This document shows positions 35,082 to 43,578 of a DNA stretch of 64,000 nucleotides, piece by piece. Position numbers and translations under genes: made by a program. The notes beneath the pieces were generated by a model that did not search any database, had not been told where the DNA came from, and worked only from the letters and a program-made list of their open reading frames with translations. The DNA comes from Pseudomonas vancouverensis (GTDB taxonomy: Bacteria > Pseudomonadota > Gammaproteobacteria > Pseudomonadales > Pseudomonadaceae), in NCBI RefSeq assembly GCF_004348895.1, contig NZ_RRZK01000030.1:237144-301143 (forward strand), given 5' to 3'. How positions within the stretch are numbered: position 1 is the stretch's first letter; each line of letters begins with the position of its first letter.

Positions 35082-35102
35082 GGTAAAGCTGCCGGCGCGG
35101 GA

Positions 35103-36767
35103 TTATCCGCGGTGACGACCACGGAAGTAATTGATCAAGCCTTGGGTCGAAGCATCTTCGGCCACGGTTTCTTCGCTACCTACCAGGCGGTTGTACACGC
35201 CCTTGCCCAATTCCTTGCCCAGCTCCACGCCCCACTGGTCGAAGGCGTTGATGCCCCAGATCACGCTCTGCACAAAGACCTTGTGTTCGTACATCGCCAC
35301 CAGAGCACCAAGGCGACGCGGGCTGATGCGCTCGACCACCAGGGTGTTGCTCGGACGGTTGCCCGGGATCACCTTGTGCGGCGCGAGTTTCTGCACTTCG
35401 GCGTCACTCATGCCTTTGTCACGTAGTTCGGTTTCGGCCTCGGCCAGGGTCTTGCCGAGCATCAGCGCCTGGCTCTGCGACAAGCAGTTGGCGTACAGCC
35501 ACTGATGGTGATCGGACACCGGGTTGAAGCTGACGATCGGCACGATGAAGTCGGCCGGGATCAGTTGGGTGCCCTGGTGCAGCAACTGGTGATACGCATG
35601 CTGACCGTTGCAGCCCACGCCGCCCCAGATGACCGGGCCGGTGTCGGTGGACACGGGTTTGCCGTCCTGACGCACGCTCTTGCCGTTGGATTCCATGTCC
35701 AGCTGTTGCAAGTGCTTGGTGATGTTGCGCAGGTAGTGGTCGTACGGCAGGATCGCGTGGCTTTGCGCGCCCCAGAAATTGCCGTACCACACACCGAGCA
35801 AGGCCAACAGCACCGGCATGTTCTGTTCGAACGGCGCGCTCTGGAAGTGCTGGTCCATGGTGTAGGCACCGGACAGCAGTTCCTTGAAGTTGGACATGCC
35901 GATGGCCAGGGCGATCGGCAAACCGATGGCCGACCACAGCGAGTAACGCCCGCCCACCCAGTCCCACATCGGGAAGATGTTTTCTTCGCGGATACCGAAG
36001 GCCACGGCCGCCGCGTTGTTGCTCGATACGGCAATGAAGTGACGATACAGCTCGGCTTCCGAACCACCCTGCGCCAGGTACCAGGCACGTGCGGCCTGGG
36101 CATTCTTCAGGGTTTCGAGGGTATTGAACGATTTCGACGAGACGATGAAGAGCGTGGTCTCGGCGCGAATCTTCTGGGTCAGTTCGTGGAACTCACTGCC
36201 GTCGATGTTCGCCAGGTAATGGCAGCGCACACCTTTCTGGGCGTAGGACAGCAGGGCTTCGGAGACCAGCTCCGGGCCGAGGAAGGAGCCACCGATACCG
36301 ATGTTCACCACGTCGGTGATCGGCTTCTCGGTGTAACCACGCCACAGACCGTCATGGATGCGGCCGACGAGGTCGGTGATCTGGTTCAGCACCTTGTGCA
36401 CTTCCGGCATCACGTTGACGCCATTGACCGACAGTTTGTCGCCAACCGGGCGACGCAGGGCGGTGTGCAGGGCAGGGCGGCCCTCGGACGAGTTGACGAT
36501 TTCGCCGTCGAACAGGGACTTGATGGCGCCCTTGAGGTCGACTTCGTTGGCCAGGCCCACCAGCAGGTTGCGGGTTTCGGGGGTGATCAGGTTCTTCGAG
36601 TAGTCGAGAAACAGTCCGCAGCTGCTGAGGGTGAATTGGGTAAAGCGCTGCGGGTCGGCGTTGAAGGCCTCACGCATGCTGAAATCCTGCATGGCTTGGC
36701 GGTGGTCATTCAACGCTTGCCAGGCGGGCAGAGCGGTCACGTCGTGAGGTGTGCGGTAGTACGCCAT
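35103..36767 (-). CDS. pgi: Glucose-6-phosphate isomerase
   Basis: A 554-residue isomerase of standard length. Landmarks: VNIGIGGSFLGPELVSEAL (phosphate loop, about 155), FIVSSKSFNTLETLKNA, the PGI signature DWVGGRYSLWSAIGLPIAL near 270, the catalytic Glu in NGKSVRQDG, and GQHAYHQLLHQGTQLIPADFI near 385. It interconverts glucose-6-phosphate and fructose-6-phosphate; in pseudomonads it feeds the Entner-Doudoroff cycle and alginate precursors. It follows panD in the conserved folK-panBCD-pgi order, separated by a 228-bp gap with a large hairpin. Confidence 0.97.
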   Translation of the reverse strand: MAYYRTPHDVTALPAWQALNDHRQAMQDFSMREAFNADPQRFTQFTLSSCGLFLDYSKNLITPETRNLLVGLANEVDLKGAIKSLFDGEIVNSSEGRPALHTALRRPVGDKLSVNGVNVMPEVHKVLNQITDLVGRIHDGLWRGYTEKPITDVVNIGIGGSFLGPELVSEALLSYAQKGVRCHYLANIDGSEFHELTQKIRAETTLFIVSSKSFNTLETLKNAQAARAWYLAQGGSEAELYRHFIAVSSNNAAAVAFGIREENIFPMWDWVGGRYSLWSAIGLPIALAIGMSNFKELLSGAYTMDQHFQSAPFEQNMPVLLALLGVWYGNFWGAQSHAILPYDHYLRNITKHLQQLDMESNGKSVRQDGKPVSTDTGPVIWGGVGCNGQHAYHQLLHQGTQLIPADFIVPIVSFNPVSDHHQWLYANCLSQSQALMLGKTLAEAETELRDKGMSDAEVQKLAPHKVIPGNRPSNTLVVERISPRRLGALVAMYEHKVFVQSVIWGINAFDQWGVELGKELGKGVYNRLVGSEETVAEDASTQGLINYFRGRHRG

Positions 36768-36913
36768 CGCTGCGGGTTTCCTTTTTACTAGAACGGCATT
36801 TTTAACACTAAAAATACCGGAGCGCTGCGGGTCGGCGTCCGGTCATCTGCGTCGATGCGATTTCATGGCGCAGGGCGAATACAGTAACCTTCGCGCCGCG
36901 TTCTGTCTTGACT

Positions 36914-36970
36914 TTGTCTGACCCGTTCCCGGTACTTTTTTGTACATCAAGCAGGGAACGGTCCGACAAA
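36914..36970. repeat. Imperfect 17-bp inverted repeat between panD and pgi
   Basis: TTTGTCTGACCCGTTCCC and GGGAACGGTCCGACAAA pair with one bulge and one mismatch around a loop containing GTAC-TTTTTT-GTAC. It is not a REP. On the minus strand there is no clean T run after it, so it may be an mRNA structure or an operator. Confidence 0.6.
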
Positions 36971-36995
36971 CGGAGGGGACTTTGCTTGGGCTCGA

Positions 36996-37376
36996 TCAGG
37001 CAACCTGAACCGGAATGGCATTGCTGGTGTGGCTAAGTTCATTGCCCGGAGCCATGTAGAGCATGCGCGGCTTGAAGTTGAGCAGTTCAGCTTCGCTGTA
37101 GTGGGCGTAAGCGCAAATGATCACCCGGTCGCCGACCTTGGCCTTGTGCGCCGCCGCACCGTTGACCGAAATCATGCGCGAGCCTTCTTCGCCACGGATG
37201 GCGTAGGTGGTGAAGCGCTCGCCATTGTCGACGTTGTAGATCTGGATCTGCTCGTACTCACGGATACCGGACAAGTCCAGCCATTCGCCGTCGATGGCGC
37301 AGGAACCTTCGTAATCGAGTACAGCATGGGTGACTTCGGCGCGATGCAGCTTGGCCTTGAGCATGATGGCGTGCAT
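36996..37376 (-). CDS. panD: Aspartate 1-decarboxylase (proenzyme)
   Basis: A 126-residue pyruvoyl enzyme. The ATG at 37376 (MHAIMLKAKLHRAEVTHAV) is the family start. The self-cleavage site Gly24-Ser25 lies in DYEGSCAID; Ser25 becomes the pyruvoyl group. Further marks: IYNVDNGERFTTYAI and NGAAAHKAKVGDRVIICAY. It makes beta-alanine for pantothenate. It is separated from panC by a REP doublet rather than overlapping it. Confidence 0.96.
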   Translation of the reverse strand: MHAIMLKAKLHRAEVTHAVLDYEGSCAIDGEWLDLSGIREYEQIQIYNVDNGERFTTYAIRGEEGSRMISVNGAAAHKAKVGDRVIICAYAHYSEAELLNFKPRMLYMAPGNELSHTSNAIPVQVA

Positions 37377-37455
37377 GAATGTTTCCCGGGTCGGCGGGCA
37401 AAGGGCCCGAAGGGGTTGTTGGGGGAATGCAATCTCGAAGCGATGGAGATCCCCT

Positions 37456-37546
37456 TGTGGGAGCGAACTTGCTTGCGATAGCGGACTGTCAGCCAACACA
37501 AATGTTGAGCTTCAGGCCCTCATCGCGAGCAAGCTCGCTCCCACAG
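37456..37546. repeat. REP doublet between panD and panC
   Basis: TGTGGGAGCGAACTTGCTTGCGAT and ATCGCGAGCAAGCTCGCTCCCACA, inverted, 91 bp in all. It sits inside what is otherwise a co-directional pan gene set and may set different mRNA stability for panB-panC and panD. Confidence 0.85.
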
Positions 37547-37556
37547 GTTTTTCGTA

Positions 37557-38417
37557 TCAGGCCGGCGCATCCAGGTTCAGGTGCAGGTTGTCGATCAACC
37601 GTGTCGTCCCGAGGAATGCCGCTACCAGAATCACCAGGTCGCGATCCTGCGCCGTCGCCGGGCGCAGGGTCAGGGCATGGCGAATTTCCAGGTAGTCGGG
37701 GCGCAAGCCGGCCGTTTCGAGCTGCTTGAGCTGCGCGCCGATCAGCGTCGGGTAATCACGCTCACCTTGCTTGATCGACTCACCGATGGCGTTCAGCGTG
37801 CGATACACCACCGGTGCTACCGCGCGTTGCTCTTCGTTGAGGAAACCGTTGCGCGACGACAGTGCCAGGCCATCGGTCGCACGTACGGTCGGCTCGCCGA
37901 TGATCTGGATCGGCATGTTCAGGTCATGCACCAGCGCGCGAATCACCGCCAGTTGCTGGAAATCCTTCTCGCCGAAAATCGCCAGGTCTGGTTGAACCAT
38001 GTTGAACAGCTTGCTGACTACTGTTGCCACGCCCTCGAAGTGCCCCGGACGGCTGGCGCCGCACAGGCCTTCGGACAGTTGCGGCACGCTGACACGAGTC
38101 TGACCGGCCATGCCGTCGGGATACATCTCCTCGACACCTGGGGCAAACAGCAGGTGGCAACCGGCCTGGAGCAGTTTTTCCTGGTCGGCGGCGAGTGTGC
38201 GCGGGTACTTGTCGAGGTCTTCGTTGGCGCCGAATTGCAGCGGATTGACGAAAATGCTCGCGACCACGAAGTCCGCCCGTTGGGAGGCCTTGGTCACCAG
38301 CGCGACGTGGCCGCTGTGCAGGTTGCCCATGGTCGGTACAAAGGCGACGCGCTTGCCTTCACTACGGGCGCGGGCCACGGCGGCGCGCAGTTCGCGTACG
38401 GTTTTTACGGTGTTCAT
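37557..38417 (-). CDS. panC: Pantothenate synthetase
   Basis: A 286-residue ATP-dependent ligase joining pantoate and beta-alanine. The start at 38417 (MNTVKTVRELRAAV) overlaps the panB stop by 4 bp. Motifs: VPTMGNLHSGHVALV (HIGH-like ATP site), FVNPLQFG, GEKDFQQLAVIRALV and LALSSRN(G) (KMSKS-like). Full length. Confidence 0.96.
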   Translation of the reverse strand: MNTVKTVRELRAAVARARSEGKRVAFVPTMGNLHSGHVALVTKASQRADFVVASIFVNPLQFGANEDLDKYPRTLAADQEKLLQAGCHLLFAPGVEEMYPDGMAGQTRVSVPQLSEGLCGASRPGHFEGVATVVSKLFNMVQPDLAIFGEKDFQQLAVIRALVHDLNMPIQIIGEPTVRATDGLALSSRNGFLNEEQRAVAPVVYRTLNAIGESIKQGERDYPTLIGAQLKQLETAGLRPDYLEIRHALTLRPATAQDRDLVILVAAFLGTTRLIDNLHLNLDAPA

Positions 38418-39214
38418 GCAGAGAATCCGTGCTCGATACCTGGGAATGTCGCCGCTTTGACTTCCGTCACATAGGCAGTCAAGGCAGCTTGAATGCTGGT
38501 TTGGCCATTCATGAAGTTCTTCACGAATTTTGGCACGCGGCCGGTAATCGACAGGCCGAGCATGTCGTGCAGGACCAGAACCTGACCGTCGGTGGCGTTG
38601 CCGGCACCAATGCCGATGACCGGAATGCTGACGGCCTGGGTGATTTCCTGCGCCAGTTCGCTCGGCACGCACTCGAGCAACAACATGGCGGCACCGGCCT
38701 GTTCCAGGGCGATGGCGTCTGCACGCATCTGCCGCGCCTGGTTTTCGTTGCGGCCCTGGACTTTATAGCCACCCAGGATGTTCACCGCCTGCGGGGTCAG
38801 GCCCATGTGGGCGCAGACCGGAATGCCGCGCTCGGCGAGCAGTCGGATCGACTCGGCCAGCCACAACGCACCTTCGACCTTGATCATGTGCGCACCGGCC
38901 TGCATCAGCGTGGCGCTGTTGACCATGGTCTGTTCGAGGGTGGCGTTGGCCATGAAGGGCAGGTCGGCGAGGATCAGCGCGTCGGTGTTACCGCGCTTGA
39001 CTGCGGCGACGTGGTAAGCCATTTCCGCGGTGGTCACCGGCAGGGTGCTGTCGTGCCCCTGCAAAACCATGCCGAGGGAGTCGCCCACCAGCAGCACTTC
39101 GACACCCGCCTGGTTACAGGCATGGGCGAACGTCGCGTCATAGCAGGTCAGCATGGTGATCTTTTCACCTTTTTGCTTGAGACCTTGCAGGGTGGTCAGG
39201 GTAATGGCTGGCAT
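38414..39214 (-). CDS. panB: 3-methyl-2-oxobutanoate hydroxymethyltransferase
   Basis: A 266-residue TIM-barrel enzyme that makes ketopantoate, the first committed step to pantothenate. Landmarks: MLTCYDATFAHACNQAGVEVLLVGDSLGMVLQGHDSTLPVT, VKVEGA-like IKVEGALW, AHMGLTPQAVN, LLECVPSELA with the catalytic Glu, and GIGAGNATDGQVLVLHDMLG. First gene of the panBC pair; a cluster of TGTTAC repeats lies upstream, between it and folK. Confidence 0.96.
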   Translation of the reverse strand: MPAITLTTLQGLKQKGEKITMLTCYDATFAHACNQAGVEVLLVGDSLGMVLQGHDSTLPVTTAEMAYHVAAVKRGNTDALILADLPFMANATLEQTMVNSATLMQAGAHMIKVEGALWLAESIRLLAERGIPVCAHMGLTPQAVNILGGYKVQGRNENQARQMRADAIALEQAGAAMLLLECVPSELAQEITQAVSIPVIGIGAGNATDGQVLVLHDMLGLSITGRVPKFVKNFMNGQTSIQAALTAYVTEVKAATFPGIEHGFSA

Positions 39215-39394
39215 GAAAAGTTCCTCATTCAGGCGCTGTGGAAACTACTGCGAGTAACGCGCGTGATTCTTCGATAAACACAGGCGCACGTTCTGTTGTC
39301 GTGCTTTTACGGCCTGGATTGCGCCCTTCAACGCCGTGTTGGCGGCAGCGGGACGCCTATAGTCGTGATGAGAACGAGGGAAGTCAATTGCATG

Positions 39395-39435
39395 TGTTAC
39401 CGCATTGTTACGGTTGAGGTGTTACCGGCGTAACT
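39395..39435 (-). promoter_or_regulatory. Cluster of GTAACA repeats upstream of panB
   Basis: TGTTAC occurs at 39395, 39406 and 39420, with GTAACT at 39430 in the opposite sense. On the panB strand these are three direct GTAACA copies spaced 14 and 11 bp. The half-site is the same as the CbrB half-site, but the palindrome with a 14-bp spacer is not present here. The rest of 39215-39489 shows no gene. Confidence 0.45.
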
Positions 39436-39489
39436 GATGCGATTCAGCAGAATCTGTAGGACGTTTCGCAGGCCCGTGTGGGACTGCGA

Positions 39490-39975
39490 TCAACGGGCGG
39501 GGAGACGTTCCAGTCCGACGAACGGACAAGCGCCGAGCAGTTCGGCCAGGGTTCGGCCATCGGCCAGGCACAAGTCCGCCGGTGCCAGTTCGGCCAGCGG
39601 GTACAACACGAAGGCGCGTTCCTGCATGTGGTAGTGCGGTACTTTCAGGCGCGGCTCGTCGATCAGGCGGTCGCCGAACAACAGGATGTCGAGGTCCAGT
39701 GTGCGCGGCCCCCAGCGCTCCAGGCGTTCGCGCCCTTGGTCATTTTCAATGGCCTGCAAGGCATCGAGCAACACCAGCGGAGCCAGGGTGCTGTCGAGGG
39801 CGGCCACCGCGTTGGTGTAACGCGGTTGACCGGGCAGCAGCGAGTCGCTTTGGTAAAATGCGGAAACCCCGATCAGTGACGACTGGGGCAATTGCGCCAG
39901 CGCTTCGATGGCGCTGCGCAGTTGCTCGGCGGGGTCAGCCAGGTTGCTGCCCATGCCGATGTAGATGCGTTCCAT
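39490..39975 (-). CDS. folK: 6-hydroxymethyl-7,8-dihydropterin pyrophosphokinase FolK
   Basis: A 161-residue HPPK of the folate pathway. It starts MERIYIGMGSNLADPAEQL and carries the signature ERWGPRTLDLDILLFGDRLIDEPRLKVPHYHMQERAFVLYPLAELAP, which holds the ATP and Mg2+ residues. It begins 3 bp after the pcnB stop, so the two are co-transcribed. Confidence 0.95.
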   Translation of the reverse strand: MERIYIGMGSNLADPAEQLRSAIEALAQLPQSSLIGVSAFYQSDSLLPGQPRYTNAVAALDSTLAPLVLLDALQAIENDQGRERLERWGPRTLDLDILLFGDRLIDEPRLKVPHYHMQERAFVLYPLAELAPADLCLADGRTLAELLGACPFVGLERLPAR

Positions 39976-39978
39976 GGC

Positions 39979-41379
39979 TTATTCGTCCGAAGTGCTCGAG
40001 GCGCCAGCAGCGCGTTTGCGCTTGGAGCCACTGCTGCGGCGACGTTTGCGTGGGGCACCGGTGCCTTCTTCCTTGCCACTGAGGTCGCGAATCATCTCGC
40101 GGCGCTCACTGTCATTGGCGTCCTGATAGTCGGTCCACCATTCGCCCAGTCCATCGGTCTGCTCGCCAGCGCTTTCACGCAACAGCAAGAAGTCGTAACC
40201 GGCGCGGAAGCGCGGATTGTCCAGCAGCAGATCCGCGCGTTTGCCACTGCGGCGTGGCAAGCGTTCCTGCATGTCCCAGATTTCGCGGATCGGCATGGTG
40301 AAGCGTTTCGGAATGGCGATGCGCTGGCACTGTTCGGCAATCAATTCGTGCGCCGCTTCCTGCATCGCCGGAATCGGCGGCATGCCGCGTTCCTGCAAGC
40401 GCAGGACCCGCGCCGGCAACGCCGGCCACAGCAGGGCCGCAAACAGGAACGCTGGTGTTACCGGCTTGTTCTGCTTGATGCGCAGGTCTGTGTTGATCAG
40501 GGCTTCGCTGATCAGCGTGTGGGTGTAGGTCGGGTTGTATTCCAGGGCCTCGGCACTGGCCGGAAACAGCGGATCGAACAATTGCAGGTCGACCAGCATC
40601 TCGAAGGTGTCTGCCGCATGCCCGGAGAGGAACAGCTTGAGCACTTCTTCGAACAGGCGTGCTGACGGGATCTCGCGCAGCATCGGCGCCAGATCACGGA
40701 TTGGCAAGGCGCTGTGTTTTTCGATGCCGAAATTCAGTTTGGCGGCGAAGCGCACGGCGCGCAGCATACGCACCGGGTCTTCCTGGTAGCGTTGCTTCGG
40801 ATCGCCAATCAGGCGAATCAGGTGGTTGCGGATGTCGTGTACGCCATTGGCGTAGTCGAGAATTCGCTCGCTGACCGGGTCGTAGTACAGGGCGTTAATG
40901 GTGAAGTCGCGGCGTTGTGCGTCTTCTTCCAGGGTGCCATAGACGTTGTCGCGCAGGATGCGCCCGCTTTCGTTGCGCGAAGACTGGTTGCTGTCTTCGT
41001 CTTCTTCGTTTTGCGGGTGATTGGCGCGGAAGGTCGCGACTTCGATGATTTCGCGGCCAAAATGAATGTGCACCAGCTTGAAGCGGCGCCCGATGATCCG
41101 TGCGTTACGGAATTCGGCGCGTACTTGTTCAGGCGTGGCACTGGTGGCGACGTCGAAGTCTTTCGGCGTAATGCCCAGCAGCATGTCGCGCACGCAGCCG
41201 CCGACCAGATAGGCCTGGTAACCGGCGCTCTGCAGGCGTTCGACGATATTCACCGCATAACGGCTGAATTGCGTCTTTTGCAGCGAATGTTGCCCGCTGT
41301 TGAGCACTTCAGGCGTACTGCGAATGTGTTGCGTATGACGCTTTGGAGAACGGAATGACTGGAACAGCTTCTTCAGCAT
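39979..41379 (-). CDS. pcnB: Poly(A) polymerase I
   Basis: A 466-residue class II nucleotidyltransferase that adds poly(A) tails to RNA and speeds its decay. The start at 41379 (MLKKLFQSFRSPKRHTQH) is the usual one. Catalytic motifs: YLVGGCVRDMLLGITPKDFDVATSATP (DxD) and RRDFTINALYYDP, then RYQEDPVRMLRAVRFAAKL. The C-terminus is Arg/Lys-rich and unstructured (RKRRRSSGSKRKRAAG), a normal RNA-binding tail. The crcZ sRNA lies just upstream, as in other pseudomonads. Confidence 0.94.
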   Translation of the reverse strand: MLKKLFQSFRSPKRHTQHIRSTPEVLNSGQHSLQKTQFSRYAVNIVERLQSAGYQAYLVGGCVRDMLLGITPKDFDVATSATPEQVRAEFRNARIIGRRFKLVHIHFGREIIEVATFRANHPQNEEDEDSNQSSRNESGRILRDNVYGTLEEDAQRRDFTINALYYDPVSERILDYANGVHDIRNHLIRLIGDPKQRYQEDPVRMLRAVRFAAKLNFGIEKHSALPIRDLAPMLREIPSARLFEEVLKLFLSGHAADTFEMLVDLQLFDPLFPASAEALEYNPTYTHTLISEALINTDLRIKQNKPVTPAFLFAALLWPALPARVLRLQERGMPPIPAMQEAAHELIAEQCQRIAIPKRFTMPIREIWDMQERLPRRSGKRADLLLDNPRFRAGYDFLLLRESAGEQTDGLGEWWTDYQDANDSERREMIRDLSGKEEGTGAPRKRRRSSGSKRKRAAGASSTSDE

Positions 41380-41552
41380 GGGATGCACTGTTTGAAGGAA
41401 TATTCGGCCACAACAGAAGAATGACCGCATGATGGGCGGGGATTCTAGCATTTAGTCGGGGGATGGTGTAGGACACAGCCGATTTGAGCTGTAGGCCGCG
41501 TTCTTTCAGGCAGGAACGAGCAAAAGGTGCAGGGTTTTTACGAATCGCAGAA

Positions 41553-41919
41553 ACCACAAGGGGAGCCGAAGCTCCCCCAGAAGTAGTTGCATGCTCTATT
41601 TTTATTTTTGGTTTCGGGCTTCTTGTTTTTGTTGAGTGCCCTCGTCATGAAGCTTTCCTTCATGACCCTCCCAATCGGGAGCCAAGAGCAAACGGATTGC
41701 TTTGGTCGCTGTGTTGCAGTGATCTTGCGATCCAACCAGTACAGGCTCTGTCTTAGGACAGTTTTTGTTGTTCTCGGCCTGGTCGTGGGGCTAGCCCCAA
41801 ATACAACGCCTCTCCAAAAGAATCAGTTAGCTGCGCCTCTCGCCGTCTTGTTTTTATTGTGCGTGAGTCGATTCGTCTTATTTTTATTGTCTTGTGCATT
41901 GCTTGTTATTGTTCTTGTA
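41553..41919 (-). ncRNA. crcZ: CrcZ small RNA (Hfq/Crc-sequestering)
   Basis: A transcript of roughly 365 nt inferred between a sigma54 promoter (41931-41945) and a hairpin (GGGGAGC-TTCG-GCTCCCC, 41560-41577). Read on the minus strand it holds many A-rich motifs of the AAnAAnAA kind, such as AACAATAACAA, AATAAAAATAAG, AACAACAAAAAC and AACAAAAACAAG, which soak up Hfq and free target mRNAs from Crc-dependent repression. Position between cbrB and pcnB is diagnostic. Short reading frames in it have no coding signs. The ends are estimates. Confidence 0.88.
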
Positions 41920-41930
41920 CCAAACATATA

Positions 41931-41945
41931 GCAGGGTGCGTGCCA
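41931..41945 (-). promoter_or_regulatory. Sigma54 promoter of crcZ
   Basis: On the minus strand TTGGCACGCACCCTGCT: GG at 41944-41943, 10 bp, GC at 41932-41931. A near-consensus -24/-12 promoter. Confidence 0.88.
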
Positions 41946-42003
41946 ACTTTTGTGATCCCCAGTAAAACAAGGGGTTAGGCCGGTTTGGGGCCCTTGTTGG
42001 GGC

Positions 42004-42042
42004 GAAAAAAAGCCGGGGTTTCGTTACCGTTAACCCCGGCTT
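42004..42042 (-). terminator. Terminator of cbrB
   Basis: Perfect 11-bp stem AAGCCGGGGTT / AACCCCGGCTT; on the minus strand it is followed by seven T. It isolates crcZ from cbrB read-through. Confidence 0.9.
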
Positions 42043-42043
42043 C

Positions 42044-42094
42044 TGTTACGTGAAAAATCTGAGGTAACAGTTTTTTCACATTTTTACCTGTTAC
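42044..42094 (-). promoter_or_regulatory. CbrB upstream activation site of crcZ
   Basis: TGTTAC (42044-42049), 14 bp, GTAACA (42064-42069), the CbrB consensus exactly, plus a third TGTTAC at 42089-42094. It is about 100-160 bp upstream of the crcZ promoter, squeezed between the cbrB stop and its terminator. Confidence 0.82.
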
Positions 42095-42116
42095 CCACAC
42101 ATGGGACAGCTTCGGT

Positions 42117-43556
42117 TCAGCTCTCGCTGGCCACCCCGGTCTTGCGGCGCGGGATGCCCAGGCGCTGGCGGCGTTCCCACAGACATTTGCGGCTGACCCC
42201 GAGTTTGCGCGCCAGCTCGGTTTCGGTCATGTGGTCCTGATGTTCAAGAACGAAGTGCTGGAAGTAGTCTTCCAGAGACAAGTCCTCGGTCGGTTCGTGA
42301 TTGGTGTTGTTCGCGCTCGTGTTGCCCTGTTGAGGGGCCAGGCCAATGAACTCGTCGTCTTCCAGGTCACCCAGTTCGATGTCGATGCCTAGCAGCTCGG
42401 CGGAAATCTCCGGGCTTTCGCACAAAATGACCGCACGCTCGACAGCGTTTTCCAGTTCGCGGACGTTACCCGGCCAGGAATAGTGACGAATGGCCTGCTC
42501 GGCATCGGCAGCGAATTTCAGGTCGGTGCGGTTGATCCGGGCACTTTGTCGTGCGAGGAAGGCGTTGGCGATTTCGTTGACGTCGGCGCCACGCTCACGT
42601 AGTGCCGGCAGCTTCAGGGCGATCACGTGGAGGCGGTAGTACAAGTCTTCACGGAACTGGCCGATTTTCGCCAGGCTCTTGAGATCGCGGTGAGTCGCCG
42701 CAATCAGGCGCACATCAACCTTTTGTGACTGTACCGAGCCTACGCGGCGAATCTCACCTTCCTGCAACACTCGCAGCAGGCGTGCCTGGGCTTCCAGTGG
42801 CAACTCGCCGATTTCGTCGAGGAACAATGTGCCACCGTCCGCCGCTTCCACAAGGCCGGCACGTCCGGCGCTGGCACCGGTGAATGCGCCTTTTTCGTGG
42901 CCGAACAGTTCGGACTCGATCAGGCTTTCCGGAATGGCGGCGCAGTTCACCGAAATCATTGGCGCCTTGGCGCGCTTGGACAGGTTGTGCAACGCCCTCG
43001 CGACCAGCTCTTTACCGGTACCGGATTCACCCTGGATCAGTACATTGGAGTCGGTTGGTGCGACCTTGCGGATTTTGCCGTACAGATCCTGCATGGGCGG
43101 GCAGGAACCGATGATGCCAATTTCGCCATTGCTGTTGTCGGCAACGGCTTTGCCACCGCCATTGCCAGCTTTGGCCGCAACAGGTTCACCCGCGGCCTGT
43201 GCCGCTTGGCGATCACGCAGGATGCGCGCGGCCGCTTGCAGCATTTCATCATGGTCGAATGGTTTGGCGATGTAGTCCACCGCGCCCATCTTCATGGAAT
43301 CGACGGCCGAGCGCAGGCTGGCATAGCTGGTCATGATCAGCACCGGCGTACCTTGGGCGAGCTTGATCAGCTCGGTGCCCGGTGCGCCAGGCAAGCGCAA
43401 GTCGCTGACGATCAGGTCGAACGATGGAATGGTGAAGCGTTCTTGTGCTTCCTGCACTGAGCCGGCTTCGCTGACCTGGTACTGATTTCGTTCCAGCAGA
43501 CGACGCAAGGCAGAGCGGATAATGGTTTCGTCTTCGACGATCAAAATGTGCGGCAT
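42117..43556 (-). CDS. cbrB: Sigma54 response regulator CbrB
   Basis: A 479-residue NtrC-type activator with all functional residues in place: receiver Asp52 (IVSDLRLPG) and Lys98 (AKPFD), Walker A GESGTGKE, GAFTGA loop, Walker B LFLDEIGEL, and a C-terminal Fis helix-turn-helix (ETELARKLGVSRKCLWERRQRLGIPRR). With CbrA it controls carbon-nitrogen balance and use of amino acids and other poor carbon sources, largely through crcZ. It lies 22 bp after cbrA. It makes a good contrast to the degenerate PilR in this window. Confidence 0.95.
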   Translation of the reverse strand: MPHILIVEDETIIRSALRRLLERNQYQVSEAGSVQEAQERFTIPSFDLIVSDLRLPGAPGTELIKLAQGTPVLIMTSYASLRSAVDSMKMGAVDYIAKPFDHDEMLQAAARILRDRQAAQAAGEPVAAKAGNGGGKAVADNSNGEIGIIGSCPPMQDLYGKIRKVAPTDSNVLIQGESGTGKELVARALHNLSKRAKAPMISVNCAAIPESLIESELFGHEKGAFTGASAGRAGLVEAADGGTLFLDEIGELPLEAQARLLRVLQEGEIRRVGSVQSQKVDVRLIAATHRDLKSLAKIGQFREDLYYRLHVIALKLPALRERGADVNEIANAFLARQSARINRTDLKFAADAEQAIRHYSWPGNVRELENAVERAVILCESPEISAELLGIDIELGDLEDDEFIGLAPQQGNTSANNTNHEPTEDLSLEDYFQHFVLEHQDHMTETELARKLGVSRKCLWERRQRLGIPRRKTGVASES

Positions 43557-43578
43557 TGATTCGATACTCTCGACGGTC

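Noticed and set aside
41484..41931. Short hydrophobic open frames in the pcnB-cbrB gap
   Set aside because: They fall inside crcZ; T-rich antisense of A-rich motifs gives false Leu/Phe/Val membrane-like peptides.
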